From Prauserella shujinwangii (GTDB lineage: Bacteria > Actinomycetota > Actinomycetes > Mycobacteriales > Pseudonocardiaceae), in NCBI RefSeq assembly GCF_003001955.1, contig NZ_PVNH01000013.1, forward strand, positions 1 to 64,000: DNA of 64,000 bases, in the 5' to 3' direction. The position numbers and the translations under genes are program-made. Shown here piece after piece: positions 7,393 to 14,185 of the stretch. The notes below the pieces were generated by a model that ran no database searches, was not told the origin of the DNA, and saw only the letters and a program-made list of their open reading frames with translations. Position 1 is the first letter of the stretch, and the number at the start of each line of letters is the position of its first letter.

Positions 7393-7869
7393 ATGGCTCG
7401 TATCGACTACCTCGACGACCCCAACGCCCCGGCCGTCAACAGCGTCGTCCCCTCGGTCACCGTCGCCGTCCGCGACGACCGGGGCCGCCTTCTGCTCATC
7501 CACAAGGTCGACAACGACCTCTGGGCACTGCCCGGCGGCGGCCACGACCCCGGCGAGCGCATCACCGACACCGCCGTGCGCGAGGTCAAGGAAGAGACCG
7601 GCCTCGACATCGAGGTCACCGGCCTGGTCGGCACCTACACCAACCCCGGCCACGTCATGGCCTACGACGACGGCGAGGTCCGCCAGCAGTTCTCCTTGTG
7701 CTTCCACGGCCGCTGGGTCGGCGGCCAGCCGCGCGAGGACGGCACCGAGACCAAGGCCGCCCGCTGGGTCGACCCCGCCGAGCTGGACCACCTCAACATC
7801 CACCCCTCGATGCGCCTTCGCATCGACCACGCCCTCGACACCAGCCGCACCCAGCCCTACCTCGGCTGA
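7393..7869 (+). CDS. Nudix hydrolase, Pif-like
   Basis: The 158-residue protein has a complete Nudix box: Gly49, Glu55, Arg63, Glu64, Glu67, Glu68 and Gly70 fit the GX5EX7REUXEEXGU pattern. Nudix enzymes cleave nucleoside diphosphates linked to other groups. In pSAM2 the Nudix protein Pif, encoded next to the GntR repressor KorSA, blocks redundant transfer between cells that already carry the element; the context here matches. The ATG at 7393 uses an AGGAG overlapping the upstream stop. Its end overlaps the convergent HD gene by 13 bases. Substrate is unknown. Confidence 0.78.
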   Translation: MARIDYLDDPNAPAVNSVVPSVTVAVRDDRGRLLLIHKVDNDLWALPGGGHDPGERITDTAVREVKEETGLDIEVTGLVGTYTNPGHVMAYDDGEVRQQFSLCFHGRWVGGQPREDGTETKAARWVDPAELDHLNIHPSMRLRIDHALDTSRTQPYLG

Positions 7870-8420
7870 TCGCCCCGTAGCCGCGCCTCCGTGCGCTCCA
7901 CGCACTCCCGCAGAATCGGCGCCGCCTTCACCCACGTCCGATGCACCGGGTGGTCAGGCGGGTAGCGCTCCAAAATCTCCGCGATACGCTCGTCATAGGT
8001 CAACCGCTCACCGCTGGGTCCGGTCGTCAGGTCGGCCGTGACCAGGGCGTCCATCACCGGGCCATTCTCAAACGGGAATTCAGCAAGCTCCTCCGACAAA
8101 CCACGCTCGGCGGCTTCGAAGCGCGCGCCGGAATGGTGCGCTACGAGGCTGACAATGTGCGCTGGCCAGCCGTTGGCTCTCAGATAACGAGCACCATCGA
8201 GTGGATGGAAGCACGTATGCCCAATCTCTCGCGAATAGCCGATGTCATGTAGCCATGCAGCGGTTAGCAGTGTCGGCCTGCCCTCAACGCTTACTGCGGC
8301 TGAAATGTCGTTGGCTCGCCGCGCTACGGCTTGGACATGTTCCCATCGCCTGCCGAGTGGACCAACGAGGCGCCTAGCGAGGGCTGAAGCATCCTCAACC
8401 ATTGTCACAGCTTTCCGCAT
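7857..8420 (-). CDS. HD-domain protein, probable nucleotide phosphohydrolase
   Basis: A protein of about 187 residues with an HD-fold core: a first His near Trp-Glu-His, then AAWLHDIGYS as the HD pair, later a His-His-Ser and an Asp before Thr-Thr-Gly, the usual metal ligands. HD proteins of this size are metal-dependent phosphohydrolases acting on nucleotides. Start choice is uncertain; the ATG at 8420 is placed after the vapC stop, while an earlier start at 8465 would overlap vapC. It converges on the Nudix gene. A truncated relative of its 5' end lies at 9610-9760. Confidence 0.7.
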   Translation of the reverse strand: MRKAVTMVEDASALARRLVGPLGRRWEHVQAVARRANDISAAVSVEGRPTLLTAAWLHDIGYSREIGHTCFHPLDGARYLRANGWPAHIVSLVAHHSGARFEAAERGLSEELAEFPFENGPVMDALVTADLTTGPSGERLTYDERIAEILERYPPDHPVHRTWVKAAPILRECVERTEARLRGDQPR

Positions 8421-8442
8421 CCCGTCTGCGGATGCTTCCGCA

Positions 8443-8853
8443 CTATTCGGCACTTTGGCAGACAAGTTGAAGTCCCTCGTGCTCGGCGAAATCCGCGAAA
8501 TCCCTTATGTTCAATGTCGCGAGCGGTAGCTCGTAGATGATGCTACATGCGGCGATCCAAGTATCGTTTTGGGGGCGTGGTCTGCCGCGTACCTTGGCAT
8601 GTGCAGATATCTCGCCCCACACCTCCGCCACTTCTTTGCCGCCCGGTATGACTGGAACACTTTCAAGCCAGTGCAAAAGTGCCGCACGGTTTCGTGTTCC
8701 CCATTGGCGCATTACCGCCCATTGTGTGAGTTCACCAAAGGTGACGAACGTAATACAGACCGGCTTTCCGGCCAGCTCGGCGAGCAATCCTGATGGCAAT
8801 TGGCCCTTGAAGGAGAGCGAAGCAACGTCGGTGTCGAGGACGACGTATTCCAC
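8443..8853 (-). CDS. vapC: PIN-domain toxin, VapC-like
   Basis: The 136-residue protein has the four acidic residues of PIN ribonucleases: Asp7 (LDTD), Glu41 (FGEL), Asp97 (QNDTWIAA) and Asp118. Length is typical of VapC toxins, which cleave tRNA or rRNA when released from the antitoxin. It starts with GTG three bases after the stop of the small upstream gene, the usual antitoxin-toxin spacing. On a mobile element it would stabilise inheritance. A frameshifted copy occurs 1.3 kb downstream. Confidence 0.85.
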   Translation of the reverse strand: MEYVVLDTDVASLSFKGQLPSGLLAELAGKPVCITFVTFGELTQWAVMRQWGTRNRAALLHWLESVPVIPGGKEVAEVWGEISAHAKVRGRPRPQNDTWIAACSIIYELPLATLNIRDFADFAEHEGLQLVCQSAE

Positions 8854-8856
8854 GAT

Positions 8857-9057
8857 CTACACCAGGTTGGCGTTGCGCTGGTCCCTCACGAACTTGAGAA
8901 ACTCGGCTAGCTCCTCGTCGGTCTCAAAGACCTCGTCGCACACCAGGTCGTCGACGGTCTTCGGTTGCACACCCTGCGCTCTGGCCACCTCATCCACCGA
9001 CAACGGTGCACCGTAGTGACCGGGGCGGCCTGAACGCTCTGCTCCGCCAGCAGTCAT
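8857..9057 (-). CDS. Putative antitoxin partner of VapC
   Basis: The 66-residue protein has a short basic, Gly-rich start, a helix-turn-helix-like segment (LSVDEVARAQGVQPKTVDDL, about residues 17-36), and an acidic helical tail (about 37-60). The DNA-binding head and acidic toxin-covering tail fit a type II antitoxin, although it is not a classical AbrB or ribbon-helix-helix VapB. The second of two adjacent ATGs is preferred for spacing to GGAGG. A perfect inverted repeat, TGTCGCA and TGCGACA, lies 36 bases upstream. Confidence 0.68.
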   Translation of the reverse strand: MTAGGAERSGRPGHYGAPLSVDEVARAQGVQPKTVDDLVCDEVFETDEELAEFLKFVRDQRNANLV

Positions 9058-9369
9058 CATGCACCTCCACTGTTCCGGCCTAACGTGGCCAGTGTCGCAC
9101 TTGTCTTGCGACATGTCGCTTTCCAGCGTGTCTAGTGTCCCACGCGGGGGACATCTGCGTGCTTGCGCTGCTGTGACCTCCAGGGATGGCTCTCTCAGAC
9201 GGCCGCTGCCTGGCGACGAGCGACTTGGACGGTGTGGGTCTGGGGGAGGCCATTCATGGGCTGAGAGAGGCTCTGAGGGGTCGTATCTTGAGCCGGTCGC
9301 GGCAAGTGCGCGGCAAGAAGCACGGCCACGGCCATAAAAGTGCAGGTCAACACTGGTTTGGCCGGTGCT
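9058..9369. promoter_or_regulatory. vapBC promoter spacer with a TGTCGCA/TGCGACA operator
   Basis: No gene is seen in this 312-base spacer. At 9093-9113 TGTCGCA and TGCGACA form a perfect 7-base inverted repeat with a 7-base spacer, well placed for autoregulation by the antitoxin-toxin complex. The corresponding site at about 10428-10450 in the duplicated block is imperfect. The part near 9299-9352 is also similar to 10620-10680, showing that the spacer belongs to the duplicated right end. Confidence 0.55.
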
Positions 9370-9469
9370 CTGTAAATCAGACGGCTCTGCCTTCGGGGGT
9401 TCGAATCCCTCACCCGCCACACCAGCCGGATCGGCCCCGTGACCAGCGGAAACAGGTCACGGGGCCGAT
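9370..9469 (+). other. AICE attachment remnant: 3' half of tRNA-Tyr plus hairpin
   Basis: From about 9370 the sequence reads as the 3' half of a tRNA-Tyr: anticodon loop CTGTAAA (GTA anticodon), a long variable arm, a T-arm (9394-9411, with GGTTCGAATCC) and an acceptor strand ending CCGCCA near 9419. Nothing upstream pairs with the anticodon or acceptor stem, so it is not a working tRNA. Such halves mark the att site of tRNA-integrating elements; SLP1 uses tRNA-Tyr. A perfect 15-base stem at 9430-9444 and 9455-9469 follows, probably the tRNA terminator. Confidence 0.72.
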
Positions 9470-9609
9470 CTTGTCTCATCCGGCCGCGTCCGGCCCGCTA
9501 CGGCCGGTTGTCCCCTGGGCGTCCCAGCTCCGTGGGCCGCTCACCAGTCCTGCAGGGCACGCTCGACGCGCTCCCTCGCGGCGGCACAGCCGGAGCCCGC
9601 GGCACTTCG

Positions 9610-9760
9610 CCGTGCTGCCGGCCCGGCCGACCGCTGAGGTCGCATCCGCGCTGTTGCGCTACGGCTTGGGCGGCTTGGGCGTGTTTCCACCGGTTCCGGG
9701 TGGGCTGACGAAGCCGTTGGCCCACGGACGCAGCGTCAACATCGTTACAATGCCGCACTT
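9610..9760 (-). pseudogene. Remnant of the 5' part of an HD-domain gene
   Basis: On the minus strand this stretch encodes a fragment whose residues (Val-Asp-Ala-Ala-Ser, Gln-Arg-Leu, RWKHAQAAQAVAQQ) match the N-terminal part of the HD protein at 7857-8420 (VEDASALARRL, RWEHVQAVARR). The HD motif and the rest are missing; the sequence continues into unrelated DNA and then the hairpin after the tRNA half. It is the truncated first member of the duplicated HD-vapC-vapB block. Confidence 0.6.
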
Positions 9761-9782
9761 CCCGTCTGCGGAGACTGCCGCG

Positions 9783-10189
9783 CTATTCGGTGCCTTGGCC
9801 AACAATGCGAAGCTCCTCGTGTTCGGCGAAGTCTGTGAAGTCCTTGATGTTCAATGTGGCGAGTGGGAGCTCGTAGATGATGCAGCAAGCCGCGATCCAC
9901 GTGTCGTTCTGGGGGCGTGGCCTGCCACGCGCCTTGGAGTTCGCGAATATCCCCCCACACACTTCGGCCACTTCCTTGCTGCCTGGCAATACCGGGATGC
10001 CTTCGAGCCAATCGAGCAATACTGCTCGCTTCTGTACGCCCCATTGACGCATCACCGCCCATTGGCTGAGTTCGCCAAAAGTGACGTGATGCAGACCGGC
10101 CTTCCTGTCAGCTCCGCGAGCAGCCTGGGCGGCAACTGCTGTTTGAAAGACAGCGAAGCTGCGTCGGTGTCAAGGACGGCGTATCCCAC
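9783..10189 (-). pseudogene. Frameshifted second copy of the VapC-like PIN toxin
   Basis: The sequence is clearly homologous to the vapC gene at 8443-8853, including the Asp7 region (VLDTD) and QNDTWIAA. Compared with the intact copy, four bases (TTCG) are missing at about 10085, after the codons for Val-Cys-Ile-Thr. The first 40 residues and the last 95 are therefore in different frames. The first part starts with GTG three bases after the upstream stop, as in the intact pair. The toxin cannot be made full length unless the difference is a sequencing error. Confidence 0.82.
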
Positions 10190-10192
10190 GTC

Positions 10193-10393
10193 CTACACCA
10201 GATTGGCGTTGCGCTGGTCACGCACGAACTGGAGGAACTCGGCCAGTGCCTCTTCGCTCTCGAAGACCTCGTCGCAGGCCAGATCGTCAACGGTCTTCGG
10301 CTGCACACCCTGCGCTCTGGCCACCTCGTCCACCGACAACGGTGCACCGCGGTGGCCGGGGCGCTCTTGATGCTCCGCTCCGCCAGCCGTCAT
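10193..10393 (-). CDS. Second copy of the VapC-partner antitoxin
   Basis: The 66-residue product is a close relative of the antitoxin at 8857-9057: same length, the same helix-turn-helix-like segment and the same acidic tail ending NANLV. It has the same GGAGGTG ribosome-binding site. Its toxin partner is frameshifted, so this may be an orphan antitoxin able to neutralise the toxin of the neighbouring element, or it may be decaying. The ATG at 10393 is chosen by comparison with the first copy. Confidence 0.62.
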   Translation of the reverse strand: MTAGGAEHQERPGHRGAPLSVDEVARAQGVQPKTVDDLACDEVFESEEALAEFLQFVRDQRNANLV

Positions 10394-10919
10394 CACGCAC
10401 CTCCAACGATCGGACTGCCGTGGCCAGTGTCGCACTGGTTTCGCACGATGTCGCCTTTCCGGCGTGTCCCACGTGAGCGGCATCTGCTCAGGTACGGCCA
10501 CGACCTGCTGAGGCGACCACCCCAGGTGGCGTTACGCGGCCATGCGCGACATGGCCGGGGTTGAATCGCCCGCAGCGGGACGGTCGCACGTTGAGAGCGG
10601 CGCTGGGAAGCCGTCTCGGGGCAGTCCCGGCAGGTGCTTGGCAAGGTGCGGCCTCTGGGCCGTAACCATGCAGGTCGAAGCCCCCGAGCATGGCACTTGG
10701 GTTCGCTACGAATTCCTGGCCGGGTGGGCGGAAAAACCGCCGACCGGCGGAGCGGGAGTCGTTCCCTACGTATCCCGGCCCGGGATCGGTTCGACGCTGC
10801 TTCGCAGGTCAGCGGGTACTCACACGGCACGGGACAATGCTTTCCTGATGCGGCGCGGCACGGTGGCGTCCGCGTGCTCGCCGTATGCTGGCGCGACCTT
10901 CCACGACAGGAGACGGTGA
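10394..10919. other. Spacer of the duplicated right end, no gene seen
   Basis: About 526 bases without a convincing gene. The first 100 bases resemble the vapBC promoter at 9058-9160, with a degraded version of its inverted repeat. A further patch at about 10620-10680 resembles 9299-9352. After that the two copies diverge, and this copy continues with unrelated DNA up to the small gene at 10920. Confidence 0.5.
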
Positions 10920-11174
10920 ATGACGGGGCCAGAGCACTATCGACACGCCGAGAACTACCTGGCCGAAGCCGCGGGCCTCACCGGTGAGCGTGCGCGTGAG
11001 CTGCGCGAGCTTGCTCTCGTGCACGCCACGCTGGCGCACGCCGCGGCTACCGCGATGGTCGGGGCCACCGCGATGGTCAGCGCCGGGATAGGCGACGACA
11101 AAGGTGGGATGCGGACGCTGGCCTCCGACCGGCAGGCCTGGAGAACTGTGGCGAGCGCGAGCGGCGACGGCTGA
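10920..11174 (+). CDS. Small helical hypothetical protein
   Basis: An 84-residue protein beginning Met-Thr-Gly-Pro-Glu-His-Tyr, then mostly predicted helix with Ala-rich stretches and His-Ala-Thr-Leu-Ala-His. Similar short proteins starting GPEHY are widespread on actinobacterial mobile elements and phages, without known function. An AGGAGA ribosome-binding site lies 7 bases before the ATG. It ends 13 bases before a degraded tRNA 3' end, so it was probably the last gene of the older integrated element. Confidence 0.6.
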   Translation: MTGPEHYRHAENYLAEAAGLTGERARELRELALVHATLAHAAATAMVGATAMVSAGIGDDKGGMRTLASDRQAWRTVASASGDG

Positions 11175-11187
11175 CGCCGACCCGCGT

Positions 11188-11270
11188 CCCCCTTCGGGGT
11201 TCGCGTCCCGCGCCCGCCACACCAGCCGGACCGGCCCCGCGACCAGCGCAGAGAGGCCACGGGGCCGATC
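11188..11270 (+). other. Degraded second tRNA-Tyr 3' end plus hairpin
   Basis: The stretch resembles the T-arm, acceptor strand and terminator at 9390-9469: CCTTCGGGGTTCG, then CGCCCGCCACACCAGCCGGA, then a GGCCCCG and CGGGGCC stem. The variable arm and anticodon region are lost and the T-arm has base changes. It appears to be the attachment border of an older insertion, after which ordinary chromosomal genes begin. Confidence 0.6.
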
Positions 11271-11352
11271 TCGTCCCACCCGCTCGGGACTGGCCGGTCG
11301 CGGTCGGGAATCGAGAAGCGGCGGCCACCGAGCGTGGTTAGCCTGAAGCGCC

Positions 11353-11763
11353 ATGGACCTCAGGATTCACACGAGCTTCCTGCCGCACGATGACCCGGAC
11401 GCGTCCCTCGCCTTCTGGCGGGACGTCCTCGGCTTCGAGGTTCGCAGCGACGTCGGGCAGGGCGAGATGCGCTGGATCACGGTCGGCCCGCCCGGCCAGC
11501 CCGCCACGTCCATCCTCCTCGGGCCGCCCGGCGCCGATCCCGGCATCACCGACGACGAGCGCCGCACCATCGCCGAGATGATGGCGAAGGGCACCTACGG
11601 CTGGATCCACCTGGCCACCGCCGACCTCGACGGCACGTTCGAGCGGGTGCGGGCACGCGGCGCGGAGGTCGCGCAGGAGCCGATCGAGCAGCCGTACGGG
11701 ATCCGGGACTGCGCCTTCCGCGATCCCGCCGGAAACCTGATCCGCGTTCAGGAACTCCGCTGA
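11353..11763 (+). CDS. VOC-family (glyoxalase/bleomycin-resistance-like) protein
   Basis: The 136-residue protein is a single vicinal-oxygen-chelate domain. It shows an N-terminal His-Thr and Phe-Trp-Arg-Asp-Val-Leu-Gly-Phe-Glu pattern, a central Trp-Ile-His-Leu-Ala-Thr strand and a C-terminal Asp-Cys-Ala-Phe-Arg-Asp-Pro-Ala-Gly-Asn, all standard VOC landmarks. Such proteins bind a metal and act as lyases, dioxygenases or drug-binding proteins; the substrate is not predictable. It is the first clearly chromosomal gene after the integrated elements and runs in the same direction as a second VOC gene. Confidence 0.8.
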   Translation: MDLRIHTSFLPHDDPDASLAFWRDVLGFEVRSDVGQGEMRWITVGPPGQPATSILLGPPGADPGITDDERRTIAEMMAKGTYGWIHLATADLDGTFERVRARGAEVAQEPIEQPYGIRDCAFRDPAGNLIRVQELR

Positions 11764-11841
11764 GCGTCACCGCGCACCGGCAGGCCGATCGGTCAGGAAT
11801 CGAGAAGTCCGGGCTCCCGGACCCTCACTAGCGTGACCGGT

Positions 11842-12450
11842 ATGGCTTCCATCGAGTACGTGACGATCGAGGTGGCCGACACCGCGGCCGCCGACCGCTT
11901 CTATACCGCCGCCTTCGATCTCGGGGCCCGGGTGCGCTTGCGGGAGGCGGAGGCACCGACGACCGGTTTCCGCGGGTGCACGCTGTCGCTCGTCGTGTCG
12001 CGGCCGGCCACCGTCAACAGCCTCGTCGACGCCGCGCTCGCCGCGGGCGCCACGGCGCTGAAGCCGGCCGCGAAGTCGCTCTGGGGCTACGGCGGCGTCG
12101 TACAGGCCCCGGACGGGACCATCTGGTCGATCGCGTCCTCGGCGAAGAAGGACACCGGCCCCGCCACCCGGCGGATCGACGAGATCGTGCTCCAGCTGGG
12201 TGTCGCGGACGTGGCCGCGAGCAAGCGGTTCTACGTCGACCGCGGTTTCACCGTGGCGAAGAGCTTCGGCCGCAGGTACGTCGAGTTCGACACCGGCCCG
12301 GTGAAGCTGACCCTCAACCGGCGCCGCGCCCTCGCCAAGGTCGCCGGTGTCTCCGCCGACGGCACGGGATCACACCGGCTCGGCATCGCCAGCGATGCCG
12401 GGCCCTTCACCGACCCGGACGGGTTCGGCTGGGAGGCCGCGTCCCGGTGA
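11842..12450 (+). CDS. Two-domain VOC-family protein
   Basis: About 202 residues forming two VOC-like halves. The first half (about 1-105) includes Phe-Tyr-Thr-Ala-Ala-Phe-Asp-Leu-Gly and Ala-Pro-Asp-Gly-Thr-Ile-Trp; the second (about 110-200) has Lys-Arg-Phe-Tyr-Val-Asp-Arg-Gly-Phe and ends in an Asp-Pro-Asp-Gly-Phe-Gly-Trp-Glu. Proteins of this design are often annotated as glyoxalases of unknown substrate. The ATG at 11842 is preferred over a GTG nine bases earlier. It has no evident partner besides the VOC gene upstream. Confidence 0.75.
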   Translation: MASIEYVTIEVADTAAADRFYTAAFDLGARVRLREAEAPTTGFRGCTLSLVVSRPATVNSLVDAALAAGATALKPAAKSLWGYGGVVQAPDGTIWSIASSAKKDTGPATRRIDEIVLQLGVADVAASKRFYVDRGFTVAKSFGRRYVEFDTGPVKLTLNRRRALAKVAGVSADGTGSHRLGIASDAGPFTDPDGFGWEAASR

Positions 12451-12473
12451 GCCGCAGCGGCGCGGACCGGCCC

Positions 12474-12932
12474 TCACCCGCGGACGTGCCGGCTCGTGTC
12501 GCCCAGAAGGTCCGGTAGCACCTCCGCCGTCTTCCACCACCACCGTCCGTCCACACGCTCGAACGTCCCGTTGAATCGCGTGTAGATGATCGGTTGCAGC
12601 GGGAAATCCGGTAGCGCCTGCCAGATGCTGGCGTAGCTGGAGAAAACAGCGGTTCCCGCGTCGTCGTCGACGTCGATCACGACGTTCGACAACTGGTGCT
12701 TGGTGTGTGTTTTCCCGTCGTACCGGATGACGTGGTCTTCGAACCAGCGGCGGGCCGGTTCCGGCCCGGGCGCCTCCGCGAACGGCCACGTCCCGTGTTC
12801 CCAGAGCCGCGCGACCGCGTCGAGGTCGCCGTTGTCGATGGCGTCGCAGTACGCGCAGAGGGTGCGCCAGATCTGCTTCTCCGAAGCATAGGAAGGCCGC
12901 CCGTGGACCTGTGGCACGTCGATCGGGCTCAT
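12474..12932 (-). CDS. SnoaL/NTF2-like protein
   Basis: The 152-residue protein has the NTF2-like cone fold signature: an N-terminal helix with Tyr-Cys-Asp-Ala-Ile-Asp-Asn-Gly-Asp-Leu-Asp, a Leu-Trp-Glu-His-Gly segment, and late strands ending Gly-Arg-Trp-Trp-Trp-Lys. SnoaL-like proteins include polyketide cyclases, dehydratases and ring hydroxylase small subunits; no specific substrate can be named. The ATG at 12932 follows GAAGGGAGAA. It converges on the VOC gene. Confidence 0.7.
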   Translation of the reverse strand: MSPIDVPQVHGRPSYASEKQIWRTLCAYCDAIDNGDLDAVARLWEHGTWPFAEAPGPEPARRWFEDHVIRYDGKTHTKHQLSNVVIDVDDDAGTAVFSSYASIWQALPDFPLQPIIYTRFNGTFERVDGRWWWKTAEVLPDLLGDTSRHVRG

Positions 12933-13321
12933 CCGTTCTCCCTTCTCCGCCCCGGTGTCCAGCGTGACACCGACCGCTCCTCTGCCGGTACCGGACTCGT
13001 CGCCGACGGAGGTCGTTTCGTGCCGTGGACCACGCTCCGTCCCGCCGGGGAGACGGCACGCCTGTTGTGGCGATTCGGCCGCCGGTACGCGGTCGTCCTG
13101 CGGGTCGCGACGCTGCCCCCGGTCGCCGCGCCGGAGCGCCTGGTGGGCACGCTGGCGGCCGACGTGTCGGGTGTTCACCGGACAACACCGGAGCCGGCGC
13201 CCTTCTAGGGTGAGAAGCGCCGGTATTCGCAGGGGAGGAAGCCCGGCTTGGGAGGCGGCTGCCGACGATCACTGGGGGCCGCCCGGCCTTCTTTGATCAC
13301 ATGTCCACCGGGGGTGGGTCG
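12933..13321. other. Intergenic stretch with a possible coding remnant
   Basis: No complete gene is seen. A plus-strand frame ending with TAG at 13206-13208 keeps strong actinobacterial codon bias over about 80 codons and reads as a plausible protein tail (Arg-Phe-Val-Pro-Trp-Thr-Thr, Leu-Leu-Trp-Arg-Phe-Gly), but it lacks a good start and has no recognisable domain. It may be a gene fragment. The remaining 110 bases lead to the secreted nuclease-family gene. Confidence 0.35.
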
Positions 13322-14131
13322 ATGAGGATTCGCAAACTGTTCGCCGCTGCCGCGACGGCGGCACTCGCGGCGACCGTGTTCGCCGCGCCGGCCGAGGCGG
13401 CGACGAGGTTCTACTTCTTCCAGTTCAACATGGCGGGCAACACGATGAACGAGGGCGGCGTCGGTGTCGCCAAGGCCGTGGTGGCTTCGGTGAAGGACAG
13501 CAAGCGGTGGCCGTACATCGTGACGCTGAACGAGGTCTGCCTGAACCAGCACAACTACATCAGGACCCGGCTGGACGACCACGGCTATGTCGGCACGTGG
13601 GGCCCGACCGGGCCGAAGTGTAAGAACGGCGCCGCCTACGGCAACGCGATCTTCGTCAAGTCCGGGCGCACGATCCTCGGCAACTTCGCGCTGCCCAATC
13701 CGAACAACACCGAGCAGCGGAAGATCCTCTGCGTCAGGTCGAACCGGTACGACAAGTGGGTCGCCTGCGTGACCCACATCTCGCACAAGTCGGCGGACCA
13801 GAAGACGCAAATCAACGCGGTCGCCACCAGGGTCGATTCCTACCGGAACGGCGGCAACCGGGTCGTCGTCGGCGGCGACTTCAACGTCACGCCGAACAGT
13901 CCCTGGATCGATCCGATGTACGCCTCCTGTTACCCCGGGGGCAAGGGCAGGTTCTACGAGACGGATCGCGCGAAGTGCGACGGCCGGGGCGGGGAGGGCA
14001 CGCACAGCAAGGGCAAGATCGATTACCTCTTCTACTCGTCCCACTTCTACAGCTTCTGGGGCGACGCGACGAGCTCGAACTACTCCGACCACGATCCGCT
14101 GTGGGGCCGGGCCTACCTCGCGAATCCCTGA
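13322..14131 (+). CDS. Secreted endonuclease/exonuclease/phosphatase-family protein
   Basis: The 269-residue product starts with a signal peptide (basic RIRK, Ala-rich core, cleavage after AEAA, about residue 27). The mature part has the EEP landmarks: an Asn in Phe-Gln-Phe-Asn-Met, a Glu in Leu-Asn-Glu-Val, His in Thr-His-Ile, a Gly-Gly-Asp-Phe-Asn-Val and a final Ser-Asp-His-Asp-Pro. This superfamily hydrolyses phosphodiester bonds with Mg2+, for instance as DNases or sphingomyelinases. The start with GGGGGTGGG upstream is preferred over one seven codons earlier. Extracellular DNA or lipid degradation is likely. Confidence 0.8.
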   Translation: MRIRKLFAAAATAALAATVFAAPAEAATRFYFFQFNMAGNTMNEGGVGVAKAVVASVKDSKRWPYIVTLNEVCLNQHNYIRTRLDDHGYVGTWGPTGPKCKNGAAYGNAIFVKSGRTILGNFALPNPNNTEQRKILCVRSNRYDKWVACVTHISHKSADQKTQINAVATRVDSYRNGGNRVVVGGDFNVTPNSPWIDPMYASCYPGGKGRFYETDRAKCDGRGGEGTHSKGKIDYLFYSSHFYSFWGDATSSNYSDHDPLWGRAYLANP

Positions 14132-14185
14132 TGACCTTCGCCGCGCAGGAGAGACGGAACAGTGCCGGACAACGAGAGGGGAACC

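Larger units (their letters stand above)
1..9420. mobile_element. Right part of an actinomycete integrative and conjugative element
   Basis: The block combines an FtsK/SpoIIIE-type transfer ATPase, Spd-like membrane proteins, a GntR repressor, a Nudix gene of the Pif kind and a tRNA 3' end at its right border. This is the known layout of AICEs such as pSAM2 and SLP1. The leftward transfer operon is packed with 1-4 base overlaps; the immunity and regulatory genes run rightward from 5.9 kb. Integrase, excisionase, replication initiator and the intact tRNA are not in the window and should lie to the left. Whether the element can still move cannot be judged from this piece. Confidence 0.82.

Noticed and set aside
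9370-9420. A functional tRNA-Tyr
   Set aside because: No matching 5' half, and the anticodon stem cannot pair; only the 3' part is present.
9186-10370. Plus-strand frame of 394 codons over the duplicated block
   Set aside because: It crosses the tRNA half, the hairpin and the antisense of vapC; no domain, mixed codon use.
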